Source of the DNA: Augochlora pura | Lineage: Eukaryota > Arthropoda > Insecta > Hymenoptera > Halictidae | NCBI RefSeq assembly: GCF_028453695.1 | Contig: NC_135778.1 | Coordinates: forward strand, 7,202,166-7,266,165 | DNA length: 64,000 nt | Reading direction: 5' to 3' | In this document: one piece after another, positions 12,801 through 25,078 of the stretch | Position numbering within the stretch: position 1 is the first letter of the stretch | Layout of the letters: each line of letters starts with the position of its first letter | Made by a program: the position numbers and the translations under genes | The notes under the pieces: generated by a model | The model's database searches: none | Seen by the model: only the letters and a program-made list of their open reading frames with translations | Told to the model about the DNA's origin: nothing

Positions 12801-14588
12801 CCGGACGCTGCACCGGCAAACAATGCTCGCGTGCGCCCATTGTATAACTTCGCGCCGTTTTTATTCGAGCCCGGGGTTAATTTCTATAGAACGAATTTTA
12901 CCGGTTTTCGTTCCAGAAACTTTCGAGATATTGTTCCACCGGCCAACTTCCAGTCTGATAATAATGGCTGTACTTAGATCGTTTACCGATACGGTTAACC
13001 GAACGGGTTTTTTTTTAATTTCGACAGGCGGTAATTAGGTCCGTAGAAGCAAATCGATGGAAGCGATACGAGAACATTAATACGCAAGCTTTCATTGCTT
13101 CAATTGCCATCTTCCAAATGCTTTCGCGTGTGTGTGTTTCAGTGAACGCGCCGATTCCGTGTAAAACTTGTGCACGCGCGGATCGCAGATTTTATGCGTT
13201 TGTTACAGATTATCTAGAGTTCGATATTAAATAGCTTTTAGTACGATTTATTGTGATTTACTTTAATCTTGACGCATAGCGAAACGATTCGTGTTTCTAT
13301 GTGTTAAGCTCTCCGTTGACGCGAACGATATATGTATCTCGCGTCGTAAAGTCGTCCGGCGGGATTTTTCATCTCACGAACGTTTGTCCAGAACGATACG
13401 TCTCGTCCGTGTCGTTAAAGGAATTAATCAAAAAACAGAATTGTCTCTACATTAATTCCACTTCTCGTCACACTACGAGCCACGCGAACTTAACCCATCT
13501 TCCAACCTTCTCAAAAAAGATAAGGTTGGAAGTTATCAGCCTTCGATGAAAGAAAAAAACGTTATTCCCTTCCTTTGACTTATTTTTTAACGTAACAAGT
13601 AAAACTAGCGCCGCGGCAACTCGAACGGAACGAAATCCGGAGAGTTCCGCGTCACCGCGAAATAACGTCGCCCTTAAAAAGCACTCAACAGGATTAAGAA
13701 AAATACGTATCACTTCCGCGTGTCCGAGATGCGCGTAAGAACATCCGCGCAGCACGGGCAATGCTTTAAGCGACGGTCCATCTATAATTTATAAGGCGAT
13801 CCATTTCGCGCGTCGCTCGCACGAAAGAAGAATAAAAGTCTGCGGGCGTCGGGGGCCGGCGATCCTGGAACCCTGAATTCACGAAGTAACGGCCGATCGG
13901 GTTTAATTAATGTTTCCGGATGTTGGCCGGTTCGCAAGTTCGAGAATGGTCGCCGATAGAGGTAATCGGCCCGACCAGGACCGGACCCGGCCCGACCGCA
14001 ATCCGATAGTTTATCCAAATGTTATTCCACGGGTTCGACAAACAAGTTCCGCGGGAACCTGGTCTCGCCTGTGCGCCGTATTAAAAAAAAAGGAAAGTCA
14101 ACAAGCAAAACCCCGAGGAAAAAAAGTGACGGAACGAAGTGAATATTGGCTATCTCCCGAGCTTCGACGTCATTAAAACTTTTAGATTGCATAAGAATGG
14201 CTTCTCACTCCCGGCTCTAACACTTCTCAGAAAACGTCATGTCGAGCAAGAAATTCTTGCCCGGCGAAGCAGTAACTACGAGACTCAATGATAAATTAAA
14301 TGGCTGAAGGACGGCGGGGTGGGGGTGGCGAGATCAGAGTACAGTGACGGTATTAGCTCTCTCTCTCCCCGTTCCTCGCAATTTCACTCATCCCCCCCGT
14401 CAAACACTCCTACATATTCTCCGCCGTTCCCGCCGGTTGTACAAGTAGATTACCATTATTATGGAGCAATAGAAGTCGATTCTCCCACTCAATGATATGA
14501 AAACTATTCTGCTCGTCGGTGGGTTTTATTGTAGACAGCGTCGGGGTACTGCTCGTTATCGTTTTAAAACGATCTTGGAAATGTAGGC
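9829..14588. other. Non-coding DNA; no gene seen
   Basis: AT-rich from 9830 to 12230 and more GC-rich from 12240 to 14500, with a CT-rich microsatellite at 12399-12520. The listed frames show no domain and no convincing splice bounds. An ATG-initiated frame running into the N gap is an artefact of translating N. Confidence 0.55.
12399..12520. repeat. CT-rich microsatellite cluster
   Basis: Interrupted CTCTCT and CCTCCT blocks run for about 120 bp. They create a Leu/Ser/Pro-rich artefactual frame. Confidence 0.88.
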
Positions 14589-14688
14589 NNNNNNNNNNNN
14601 NNNNNNNNNNNNNNNNNNNNNNNNNNNNNNNNNNNNNNNNNNNNNNNNNNNNNNNNNNNNNNNNNNNNNNNNNNNNNNNNNNNNNNNN
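14589..14688. other. Assembly gap (100 N)
   Basis: Exactly 100 N, a conventional placeholder for a scaffold gap of unknown size. Frames crossing it are not meaningful. Confidence 0.99.
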
Positions 14689-14831
14689 TTTCTTTTTCTA
14701 TGCGTTTTTAATCCGGAAGCGTGGAAAATGGACATCTACCCTGTTGCAGTGTTACGGAGTCGATTTGACGTACATCACCATTAGCGTTAGGGCATCATAC
14801 GTCACCACTGTGAGATTAATAACAAGAGAAC

Positions 14832-14925
14832 AGGAATTTATTCTGCCTTAAGGGAAAGAAATAACATTTATCGTTAACTGTTCATTACTAGATATTTCAA
14901 TTACGAGACAGACTAGTCAAAGTAC
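14832..14925. repeat. Decayed relative of the 9577-9828 TTAA element
   Basis: Similarity to the right half of the 9.6-kb MITE is clearest over the stretch around 14900-14920 (GAGACAGACTAGTCAAAGTA against GAGTCAGACTCGTCAAAGTA). The terminal TTAA is lost, and the left half may lie in or beyond the N gap. Confidence 0.45.
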
Positions 14926-17900
14926 GACAGTCGTATCGATAATTATAGACACGAAATAATTTCTTGCTTTTTGTTTAAATATCTGTGAAAAACGTCGAAT
15001 TTACTTTGCGGTTGTAATCATTCACGCCGTAGGTTTCTTTCAGCTTCGTATATTTAAAAAAGACTGGACATAACGTTTTTGTTTAGACACCGCCGACAAT
15101 GCAAAAGTTGCCCCGAGTCTATAATTATGCGCAGCGCTGTAGGCGCGATAGATGAAGGGGATTACCCTTGCACCGTCGCACAAAGTACAAGCCGCGGAAT
15201 CGCGGTAAACTTTTCAGCCTCCCGACCAAAAATATTTCATCCCCGTAAGTATCGAGGGCTGAACCTGTCCATAGGACGGGGCACAGCAACTCGTAAACAT
15301 GCAAATTAATCGTTAAGAACTTTTGAATGTTATCTAGCTGCGAGAGGGGACCGTCGTATTAGCATTCTCTTTTGACGACGCCGGGTACTGATAGAGGGGT
15401 TGCGTGTCTCAATCCAACACACAAAGGATCGCTTCAATAGCCGGGGTGAGAGGGAGGGGGTGGGAAGGGGGGCGAAGGGGGCGCAATAGAGGTGTAAACG
15501 GGGTGCGCGTGTTCTGGGTCACCCTTTGCGCGAGATATTACACCGGCGCACTTTGTTTACGAAATGCGTCCTTAAAAAAAAGAAAAAAAGAAAAAAGAAA
15601 AGAAAGACAAAATGAACGAAAGGGAACACGCTCGTGACCTACCGACAGCGAAGCGTTAGCATTTCACACCGTCGGTCCGAGACTCCGCGCCGTCGCGTGT
15701 GACATTCTCGTCCGAATTAAAATGGCAGCCTGGACTTCGCTGAATACGAGAGCCCGTCGGATTGGCACAGTTCCGCCGCCGAGACCGTACCAATTCTCCA
15801 TTCTAGGGAACGGAAACCCCGTGCGTTAGCGACGGTACACGACGGACGTCTACGGTAATTAAATTCGAAAAACGCGTTTCTGTTGCTCGCGCGATCGAAC
15901 GCGGAACAATTCGTCGTCCGAGAGGTTCGTAATTTCACCCCCCACCGACGGATTATCATCGAATTAACGCCTATCGGTTGGTAATGTTTAGAATAAGACC
16001 GGTAAAATCGGGGATTTATGTTACGGACACGCGATTGAATTTCGGTCTGTTCGTCCTCTTTGTGCCGAAGCTCTCGATAATAATAATAATAATAATAATA
16101 ATGATACGGGCATTGCCAACCAGCTTTTTTTACTTTAATCAATTTCATTAATTAGGGGACGCGGAGACCTCTTTGACACGCATTGATAAAAGAACATCTA
16201 ATATTACGGAAAGGATGCGACGTTGTAGTAAAACGCAGACCGTGTCAAAGAGAAAAAAAATCGATTGTATTCAGCACGTCTTTCGAAGGTTTTAAACGGA
16301 AACTGCGATACGAATTACATTGTAATCCTCTTTCAGTAACCACGAACGTTTATAATTAATTATCGATGCAATTTAAGCACGGCCATCGGTGTAAGAATAA
16401 TCCTCTGCACTCGGACGTACGTAGGAGCATCGTTTGCAGAATGTACCGGTGAAATTACGGAGAGAAGGGAGTTAACTGTACGGCAGAATAAGAGACGTTT
16501 CTACGTTCGGAAAGGTCCCTTTGACGTTCCTCTGCGGTAAATCCGAAAGAAAGCATATTGTTAAATAAAATTACTGATACCCGCCTCTGCATTCGATGCG
16601 GCCGACGCTGAAGTAGATCGTTAATTGGTTACAAGCAAACGAGTCGATGCGGTTGAAGCGGACAACGATTCGCCAAAACGAGAGAAGTGGAAAAAAAGGA
16701 ATCGAAAAGTGTAGTCGATAAGACGGGCAGAAAAGGAAGCGAAGCTTTTAACGAGCGCTACTACGCTTCGTCTCTCTTCGAGGCGCTGCTTTCCCCCTCT
16801 CTCTCTCACTCTCGCGTTTGCGCGCGCTCTATTTCCGTCTCCCTCCCCTTCTATTCAGCTCCTTCTCCTCAAATTGCCGGCAGAAGCACGAGAGGAAAAA
16901 CAAAATTACACAGGCGAATTCCGGCATAAATAGTATTTGCTAACGAGTTGCCCTGTTGCAAGCCGCATCCGCTAACGCCGTTCCGGCCGCAGAGGGATGG
17001 CCCAAGAAATTAAGAGGGACCACTTTGGTTTCGGTCCTGCGAGGTTTAAGGCGAGTTTATGCTCCAATTACCTCGTTTGCAGTATTAATTCGCGCCTGTA
17101 TACCTAGCCGTCCCCGTGGCCTGCGTCTAGACAACCAGCCGAAAACCGGGCTCGGGCGAACCGGGCGGAACAAGGGAGACGCGGCGGCCCCGGGATAAGG
17201 GAGCGACGGGCAAGACAATGAGGGGAGGGAAACGGAGGTGAATCGAAGGAGAAGAACCTTTGCAAATGTGCCTCGGAAACTACAAACCGCACGAGGATTA
17301 CGTATTGGACGGGGGGACACGAGCATCGGCTCCGCGAGCGCGCAAAGGATCACAAGTTAGGAAGTCGTAACCGGTTCGGGATTAAGCTTGTCTCAGGCAA
17401 TACCTTCAGGTGAATACGAAATATATCTGGACTATGTGTAGATCAGGCTTTCGGTTACGCCTCGCGCAGCCAAGCTGTACGTTCGTCTCGGGAGACACGA
17501 TCGCAAATCGTAGAATGAACTTGTACGCGCCACTCTAGATGCCGCTGAGCCGTCTTAACGAGATTTGGATTTTATATGGGAGGGGGGAGAACGAGAGCGA
17601 GGTTGCCGGCACCCGCGATCTTAATTTGATGGAAACTTGGGACCATTGTTGGTAATCCCGGCTGCAGGGGACCAAGGATTAAGATAGTATCGCGTTGCAA
17701 GCGAAATTTTAAGCACCCTGAGTGATCGATGTAGAGTAGAAAGAAATGGCTCTTCTTTTGTACTTTAGCGGCGTTTCGCAATTTTAGCTGTTTCCCCGGG
17801 ATTTTTGGTTAAATCCTTTCGTTTCGTCGCCTGAAGAGCTCGTACAACTATTGCACTATTACTAATTTGTATAAAAAACGTGGAATCGTGTTAATGGTTA

Positions 17901-19559
17901 CCGACACATTAGAATTTCGTAAAAATGAAAATCTAAAGAATTTATAAGCACTATTGCGTCATTTTCGAGTCACGAAAATTATTAAGCAACGAAATAAATT
18001 TTATTATGCAATTCATTCTACGCGCAGTCGGTATCTAATCTGCACGATGAACTTTAGTTCATGGTTTACGGACAAGGAACGGAGTAAAATGCGTTCGCCG
18101 CATCGTTTCGAAAAATGAAATTAGATTGAAAGTCTCGACGAGGTGGCGAGCGACTTCAAAGTTACACGAAGCTGTAGAGGGTTACGCGCGTGTTCCTTAA
18201 CAACTGCCTGAAAATCGCGAGGCAAACAGGTCGATTCGACAAGTAAATACAATCATGATCGAGTGTGCCTGAGGAAGCGGGTAACGTCGAGCTGGAACTT
18301 CGCAGTCCGGTAATCTATAAAACGGGCAACCGGCAGCCCGGACTTAGCATATGGTGAAGCAAAGAAGTTCAGTTTTGTTCGAAGTTGGATTAGTTACCGG
18401 GCTCGTCCATGCGTGACTGGGGCGTGTATGCTTTCCCCTTCGGAGTTCTTTTGCGGTGAATCAAACTATCCCCGGAGATAGGTGGGTACTTGTGATTCTA
18501 TGCCAAGCACATTTCAGGGAAGTTCTCGCGGAGGGCGGGCCGAACTATGGTGCCGCGTATTCTCGGCATTCACAGTTTAATCAGAAACCAACTCAGCTGC
18601 GCCATGGAAAGCAAGTTCAGTTACCGAGGAGGAACGGTGCCCACGAGCGAAGATAGACCGCGCGTATCGATCTGCATTTGGGGAAACTTATCAAGACGAA
18701 CTATCTCTCGGATGGCTAGCTTTCCCCGTAATATTTCAACTTACATGGCACAGCGTTCGCTAATTTCCGCGATTTACCACCGGTAGAGCTGCCGCGTCGT
18801 TTCGCCCGCGCGCGCAAAAAAAAGAAACACGTTTGAACGATGCTGCGAGAAATCTTGGCGAGTTTACGGTGCATTGTAGCACGCGCCGAGCCAACAGGTA
18901 CACCACAGTTTCTATCGATCAAAAAGCTTCTTTAAGAGAGGAGCAAAAGTTCCGGATCGGGATGGGGCGGATGAAACGGTTCTGGATTCTCCAGGGTGCT
19001 AAACTCGACTCGGGGTATAAAGGTTCCGTAGGTTTCCTAGAGAACGTTAGATCAGAGGAGTGGATATAATCGCGGGTAAATGGTCCGTAAGTAACAGTCG
19101 AGGAAAACGTTTGAACGACCCTCATCCCCCTGCCATTTCGCGACCACCTTTGCACTGCCGACAGATAGATACATGCGCCGCCGTTACCGTCGTCCCAGGC
19201 ACTCGACCTACGCTGTATCTTGATTATATTCCATTTAGGGAACCGCCTTGCCGCCCGCGGACTCGCCAACTCGCGGGCATTTCCACGCCGAGATATCTCG
19301 TTTGTCACGGGGTTACCGTGAACCACGAATTTCTTGTTGGAAATATAGCCGACCAGAAGCGACAAGTTGCTGGAACGTCGTTACCGGACCGTCTTCGAGT
19401 AACGACTCGGGAAACATATTCAGGGAGCTACCGATTAAATGCACGTAGCCGTGCCTCTTCGCGTCTCGGTGTATTTCACCATCTAAATAATATAATAATT
19501 ACTTATCTATTTATTTGTTTCCAATATACTCTAGCACAATAGTGCTATAGGGTATATAA
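14926..19559. other. Non-coding DNA; no gene seen
   Basis: Mixed composition with GC-rich stretches (15640-16000, 16680-17400, 18250-19450). It holds an AAT repeat at 16077-16102, a CT-rich tract near 16795-16815 and G-rich sequence at 15446-15482. Open frames overlap on both strands without recognisable domains. Confidence 0.55.
16077..16102. repeat. (AAT)n microsatellite
   Basis: About eight perfect AAT units; the minus-strand frame through it reads as poly-tyrosine. Confidence 0.95.
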
Positions 19560-19650
19560 TACAGTGACAAGCAAAAGTGTCCACCTATTAAAACGGTATA
19601 ACTTTTATAAAACTGATGTAAATGATTTTAATTCTCTTGCAAATATTAGA
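19560..19650 (+). mobile_element. Tc1-like element end (fragment)
   Basis: After a TA dinucleotide the sequence reads CAGTGACAAGCAAAAGTGTC, typical of Tc1-family terminal repeats (CAGTGnCnAnCAAAAGT). No matching opposite end or transposase was found before a mariner end starts at about 19657. Probably a truncated relic. Confidence 0.6.
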
Positions 19651-19656
19651 CATATT

Positions 19657-19690
19657 ATTGGGTTGGCAACTAAGTAATTGCGGATTTAAT
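19657..19690 (+). mobile_element. Mariner terminal repeat (solo end)
   Basis: TTGGGTTGGCAACTAAGTAA, preceded by TA, is a characteristic insect mariner left end. I found neither the matching right end nor transposase sequence in the following kilobase, so only a 5' fragment seems to survive. Confidence 0.7.
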
Positions 19691-20466
19691 ATAAGAAGGA
19701 AAATTCAATTCTTTCGCTTAAAAATATAAGTATATTCAATTAGACAAATAAATTCTGACACTGCCTTTCCTTCAAGGCTTCATTTTAATATACTGTATAT
19801 AATATAAAAATATTAACGCGCGCCTTGCCCTTCCATCTTCGAACTGTAATAAAAACGAAACTAAATAACTAATCGATACAATTTTCTTACTAAATCGAAG
19901 GTGAAAGTCCAGACAGTAAGAAAACAATATAACTTAATTACTTTGATTTAATTTCCAATCCATTATCTGATGGGATCACTGCGCCATTGTTAAAATACTT
20001 TTCTCCAATTTTACATCTTATATAGACGTGAAAACGTATCGCATGAACGAAAAATCATAGTCTATGTTGGAAGAAAAATGGACTCCTATTGCACGAACTA
20101 CCTGACTATGTGATCCAACTTACCTCTTTATATGTTCATATAAATGGATTTCTACTGAACCGGCATCAACTATTCTTAATACAAGGAAAGCGATACAAGA
20201 CAGCAACACGGTCGCCCCGTTCAATGATCCTCATTTCTTATTGAGAATGTTCGTATCGACATATCCAAATATACTCTTCATATGTAATTTAATAATAATC
20301 GTGCCAAGAAACGAGCACTTCATGGCACAGAATACACTTTGATAGATACCATATACTAATTCTTTTCATAATTTTGAATTAACTCACTTCAACTTTTAAA
20401 TTCTTTGAGATTTCATCCAGGCATTGAACCGATTGAAAAAACGCCCGTTCTTTCCTTTATAATGTC
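19691..20466. other. AT-rich non-coding DNA; no gene seen
   Basis: AT-rich sequence downstream of the mariner end. It may include highly decayed transposon interior, but no frame or motif can be recognised. Confidence 0.5.
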
Positions 20467-20474
20467 CTCCAAAG

Positions 20475-20944
20475 CAGCGATTCTCAATGTATGTTACTTC
20501 TTTAATGATGAATTCGAATATATTTATTTTTCTGTTTTGCATTCTATTATGTTCTTATGCTTACGGCCTGTGACGATATTCTTGCTTTCATTCATACTTT
20601 CTGCGATGATAGGAATGAAAAATAAATACAGTTAAAAATTAAAACTTGGTTTGAGTTTAAAATTATTAAATGTTAGAACTAACATTCCGATTTCCGAAAT
20701 TCAAAATCAACTGATTGAATGTTACAATTTCATGTTGATAGATAAACATAATAAAGAACAAATATATCGTCAATTTATATATAACAATTTTCTTTTTCTA
20801 TACGCCCTTAATCCGAGGGTGTTGAAATGAACACAGACATAAAAACTGGAACATGTATCCTATCTACTTTCAAAGTGTTTTAGCGATACGTGGCTCGATG
20901 GTGTGCCGATTTGGTGGTACGCGGAAAAGGGTTGAGAACCGCCG
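20475..20944. mobile_element. hAT-type MITE (470 bp) with 8-bp target duplications
   Basis: The left end CAGCGATTCTCAA pairs with the reverse complement of the right end (CGGCGGTTCTCAA), differing at two positions. Flanking octamers CTCCAAAG (20467-20474) and CTCTAAAG (20945-20952) match in 7 of 8 positions and fit the known hAT target preference nTCTAnAn. No hAT transposase domain can be read inside; the 76-codon frame starting at 20405 crosses the element boundary and is spurious. Non-autonomous. Confidence 0.85.
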
Positions 20945-20952
20945 CTCTAAAG

Positions 20953-22620
20953 CATCGCGTCCGCTGAAAAATCGCATTTCCCCCTATCATCTCGTGTAAT
21001 CAGATTTCCTCTTGGCCGATCATGTCCTTCGAACTTATACGTTCCCATTATTAAGACATTTAGGAACGAAAGGGAGAATTTCATGAGAGACTTAATGCGA
21101 TACTTCCAATTCCTGCGACGCATTCCGGAATTTTTCTCTAACGTGAAAGTAATCCGGATCCCAATCGTCCGTCCCAGCAATTTTAAGCGAAATCCTCGAT
21201 TCGGGCCATTCATTGGAGTCGTCCCGTTGCATTCGCAGACGAGATCCGGTCCGGATCTCGGATTGAAAACGTCCCGCTATAACGGAAAACACTATTACGG
21301 GTCCTGAGTGTACGCAGCGCACTTACGAAACGTTTAAGGGTCGAAGCATTTTCCTACGTATCGCTCTTTGTCCCATTCCGTTACGTTTATCTGGACCCCG
21401 GGATCTGTCTTCGCGTGCAACGGAAGAACCGAGGCGTTCCGCCGAGAATCCTTGCCGGCACGGCGACTGACTTCGCTCGATTTACTTCAAATATTCGTTT
21501 TCTGTTAACAGCCCAGGGACATAATGTGTTCGCGGAACATAAAACCTTTGGGAAATCAGGGAGGACGCTCGCGCACGCGCCGCACACAACTTCCGCTCAT
21601 TCGAAACCTCACCGCTCTGTCTCCAATCTTTGAGAATTACATGAATTGGTGAAAGCACACGACCCGCCATTAAACGACAATCCATCTGCTTACGAGCCGG
21701 CGTTCACGTGACCGAAAGAAATACAAGCGCGGTTCCTCGCGAAGCGAACAATCGAGTTTCGCTGAAAATTGAAAGAGATACGAGAGATGCGGTCCCGCGG
21801 AAAATGTACCGTTCAAAAACGATACTCGCTTCGCCCACGAGTACACAAGCGATGAAAACTTCCGATGCTGCAAGACAGTCCGAGAGATGCAATTAATTCT
21901 TAATATGTTTCTTCTCCGCTTCTCCGTCCTTATTTCCAGCCAATACGAGTCGAACACAATTTATTCGTAAAGAATTTGAAAAGAATGAAACTGAAATGTA
22001 ACTACGTAATCATATAACATTTTCCATGAATCGTATGAACTCTTTCCATACAATGGAAGATTAATGCGCAATACTATATTGGTGTATAGTAATCTAAAAG
22101 TCAATTAAACAGATTAGAAGTCAATCGAAATACATACTAGGCAACAGAAAATTATAAATAATCAGCTATAAATTGTGAAACTGAAGAATGTGGACTAAAA
22201 AAAACAAGATGACTAAAGGACACGAGTCAGTACGTTTTTTTTTTAAATCACCGTCTACGAGATTTTTTACAATCTCATCTGAAATGGGACACCCTCTAGA
22301 CAAACATGCAAAAGTGAGCGAATTTTTATTTGGAACGTAATATAGCAAACGGGCGCATTTACATAAATTTATATGTATATTCAGCTTGTTTCAGCGAGAC
22401 CCATCCTCGTGCTAGGCGGATCAGATACGTTACACTCGAGCACGGCAACCAAAGTGTTTGAACAACAACCATAAAAGAAAGCCAGGTACTACGCAAGATC
22501 TAAATTGATCCAGCTATCAGATCCCAAGGAAGTGTCAATATCTTTAACGGTATCCAACGCGATCCGCTACAATCTACGGGAAACTCGCGTACTTCAACGA
22601 CCGAACGAAGCCCAGCTTCG
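20953..22620. other. Non-coding DNA; no gene seen
   Basis: Moderately GC-rich to about 21900, then AT-rich. Several frames overlap on both strands at 21380-21960 with no recognisable motif. Confidence 0.55.
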
Positions 22621-22624
22621 CCCG

Positions 22625-22985
22625 GCTGCCTCACATCAGCAAATCTCGCCACTCATTGGTCAGTGTTTCTCGTTAACCTTTCGCACTCGAATGGCTGCTC
22701 CGCGGCGCCATTAAAATTCTTGTAACACGTTCGAAAATTATTTTTAAATTGTTAAAAGTGTAACTTTTATATAGGTCACAAGACTGAATTTCATATGCAT
22801 AAAATAAATATTGTTATATATACAAAATGGAAATACTAGAAGCGAGAAAAATTATTTTAGATTTGCAGTTGAAATGGCTTCGAGAGCGAAGGGTTAATAA
22901 CTTAAAGGAGCCGTGAATCGCATTTGTGCTAAGGAAGAAGTTGCTTCAATTGTTCTCAAGTACCCCTCATTTCTCGATTTTTAGT
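22625..22985 (-). repeat. Old interspersed repeat, split by a TTAA MITE
   Basis: The left piece (22625-22672, including CTCATTGGTCAGTGTTTCTC) and the right piece (22898-22985, including ATCGCATTTGTGCTAAGGAA and ATTTCTCGATTTT) become contiguous when 22673-22897 is removed. The joined order matches the reverse complement of the repeat at 37836-38010. It is a fossil of an abundant repeat whose other copies lie at 32440-32558 and 52808-52912. Confidence 0.78.
22673..22897 (-). mobile_element. TTAA-flanked MITE, family A, copy 1 (225 bp)
   Basis: TTAA at 22673-22676 and 22894-22897. The ends TTAACCTTTCGCACTCGAAT and, reversed, TTAACCCTTCGCTCTCGAAG are inverted repeats. Internal sequence (GCGGCGCCATTAAAATT) is shared with the copy at 24177-24401 in opposite orientation. 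No coding capacity. It sits inside an older repeat whose uninterrupted relatives show a single TTAA at this site. Confidence 0.88.
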
Positions 22986-24176
22986 AGATTTGGGACAAGC
23001 TGTATAGTATGGTATAACTATAGCTAGCATTAATTCGTAACTATTATATGAAATATAAAATGTAAATATTAGCGTATCCGTTTTACGTTGAAAATGAAAT
23101 CGAGCCAGTCGACAGAATGGAATTATGTGCCCGAAATGATGTGAGATTGGTCCGAGTCGGTATTAGCGTCCTAGACTGCGACATTATTTTAAAAGTAACG
23201 AGGTGCAAGCCGGCCGAACCAGCTGCGCGACCCGGTCCGCTGAAATTTAATCACATCTTGCCGACGACGTTACGATATAGTATCCATAAATCTTGGAATC
23301 GACGTTCCGCCGAACTGAGAATGTCTTTGAAAGGTATTTCCCCGGCGCCGCAGCTTTTCCAACATTAAAACTCTTCGTCCCCGCCACGACTTATCCTCGC
23401 GGAGCGGTAACACTGCCGACGCCGATTTCCTGCAACATCCCCCTATCCACCGTTCGCCACCCTTCGGCCGCCCTTCTTCGCCCATTTCCACCCGTTCCCA
23501 CCCGCCGGCAACAGCTACCCTCCATCTGGCCTTCCTCCGACATCGACCACTCGACCTCTCTCCCCTCCCCCCTCCCTCTCAGCCACGCTTTACATTCCAC
23601 TCCGCTAGATTTATTTGTCGATACATATTGGACCCCGCAACGACTGACACTAATCTCTGACCCCACGGCGCGACGCGGCACCACGGCCACGCTGGGCTGA
23701 AATAACAAAGTTCTGTAAAAAATCAAAGAACTTTGGTAGGAAATGAAATAAAGCCGCACCGAAACGTTGCAGAATAAGGGAAAAAAACAGAGAGAATATG
23801 GAATGAATATTCGTGTTAACAAGGTTTATGCTAAGCTTCGTGTATTCTAACAAAATTGTGATTTATCAGATATTATAAACTATTTTTTAATGACATGTTA
23901 TGATCGTAGAGTTTGACAAGCTATTTTAAATCCGATCGTAAAATTTATCTACCCTTTCAGAATTTCGGAAAAGCATCAGTGATTTACCAAATCATTTCAA
24001 CGAAAGAATCACGATTTCGGTAGTTCTTTTTTACTTAGATGTATTTTATTACAAAATCTCGAAGTGATAAATAAATTTTATAAATATTACAGTTATCAGC
24101 AATCTAACTTATTTTCTATGATTTATCTATTTTTTAAGGTGAAATATATGTGGTTTTGAGCGGTCAGGCGCACGTT
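22986..24176. other. Non-coding DNA; no gene seen
   Basis: A GC-rich patch at 23100-23700 gives overlapping frames on both strands, Pro/Ser/Thr-rich on the plus strand. AT-rich afterwards. No exon supported. Confidence 0.55.
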
Positions 24177-24401
24177 TTAACCCTTTGCGCTCGAAGCCAT
24201 TTAAACTGAAAATCTAATATAATTTCTCTGACTTCCAGCATTTCTATTTTATATAACAAAATTTATTCTATGCATATGAAATTCACTTTCAAGAATTTTT
24301 TGTAAATCTAAGCTTCGACGATATCTATAAAAATAGTTTTGGTACATGTCACAACAATTTTAATGGCGCCGCAGAGTCGCCGCTAGAGTGCGAAGGGTTA
24401 A
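24177..24401 (+). mobile_element. TTAA-flanked MITE, family A, copy 2 (225 bp)
   Basis: TTAA at 24177-24180 and 24398-24401. The left end reads TTAACCCTTTGCGCTCGAAG and the right end reversed reads TTAACCCTTCGCACTCTAGC. The 225-bp length is identical to copy 1, in opposite orientation. No coding capacity. Confidence 0.9.
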
Positions 24402-24819
24402 AACACCCTGCTGCGTTGCGCGACGCGGAGTCACCATTCCAACCGCGACAATTCGAGTAATTGATGCGCACGATATCGGAGCTTTCTGTTCGCGGAAAAT
24501 GACGATTCGTCCCGACCTTCGATTTCTCAGATTTCACCGCGCGCGCTGGCATCGCCCTAAACTCAGCTCAACCGTATACCTTCGATATGAAATGTTAGCT
24601 ACGCTGTATTGGTCGTCGGATATAGCTACCGCTAGCCTCGGATCAACATAGAATTGGATCTCATATTACATTACACAATTCAACCGACATGCCTGTACAG
24701 CGGTACGAAAATATTTTTACAAAGACGCGGTGTCATGGAACAAATGGTATCCAAAAATCATAAAAAATCCGTTTTCATAAGTACCCTGAAAATGAAAAAA
24801 AAACTGTATAGATAGTTAA

Positions 24820-25078
24820 TTAACCCATTTGAGTGGCAATATGGTGTAATCTGTTTCACCTTTTATTAAAAGATAATACGCTACATAACTTCGATGAAAC
24901 TCGCCTGTAATTGACAGAAACGTTAAGCAATTATTATGAATTAATTATTTACAACGCTGCTGTTTTCTTAATTTAATAAGAATATTTGAGAATAAGTGTA
25001 TTGGGCATATATTTGAAGCGTGCTATATTCCCATTTTTATTCATTTTTGTTAACTTGTGATCACCGTGAAATGGTTAA
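24820..25078. mobile_element. TTAA-flanked MITE, separate family (259 bp)
   Basis: TTAA at 24820-24823 and 25075-25078, with ends TTAACCCATTTGAGTGGCAA and reversed TTAACCATTTCACGGTGATC. The inverted repeat is weaker than in family A. AT-rich interior, no coding capacity. Confidence 0.6.

Noticed and set aside
14519..14851. 110-codon frame across the first N gap
   Set aside because: The middle is 100 N translated as X. The flanks are not coding-like. The same applies to the frames crossing 51599-51698.
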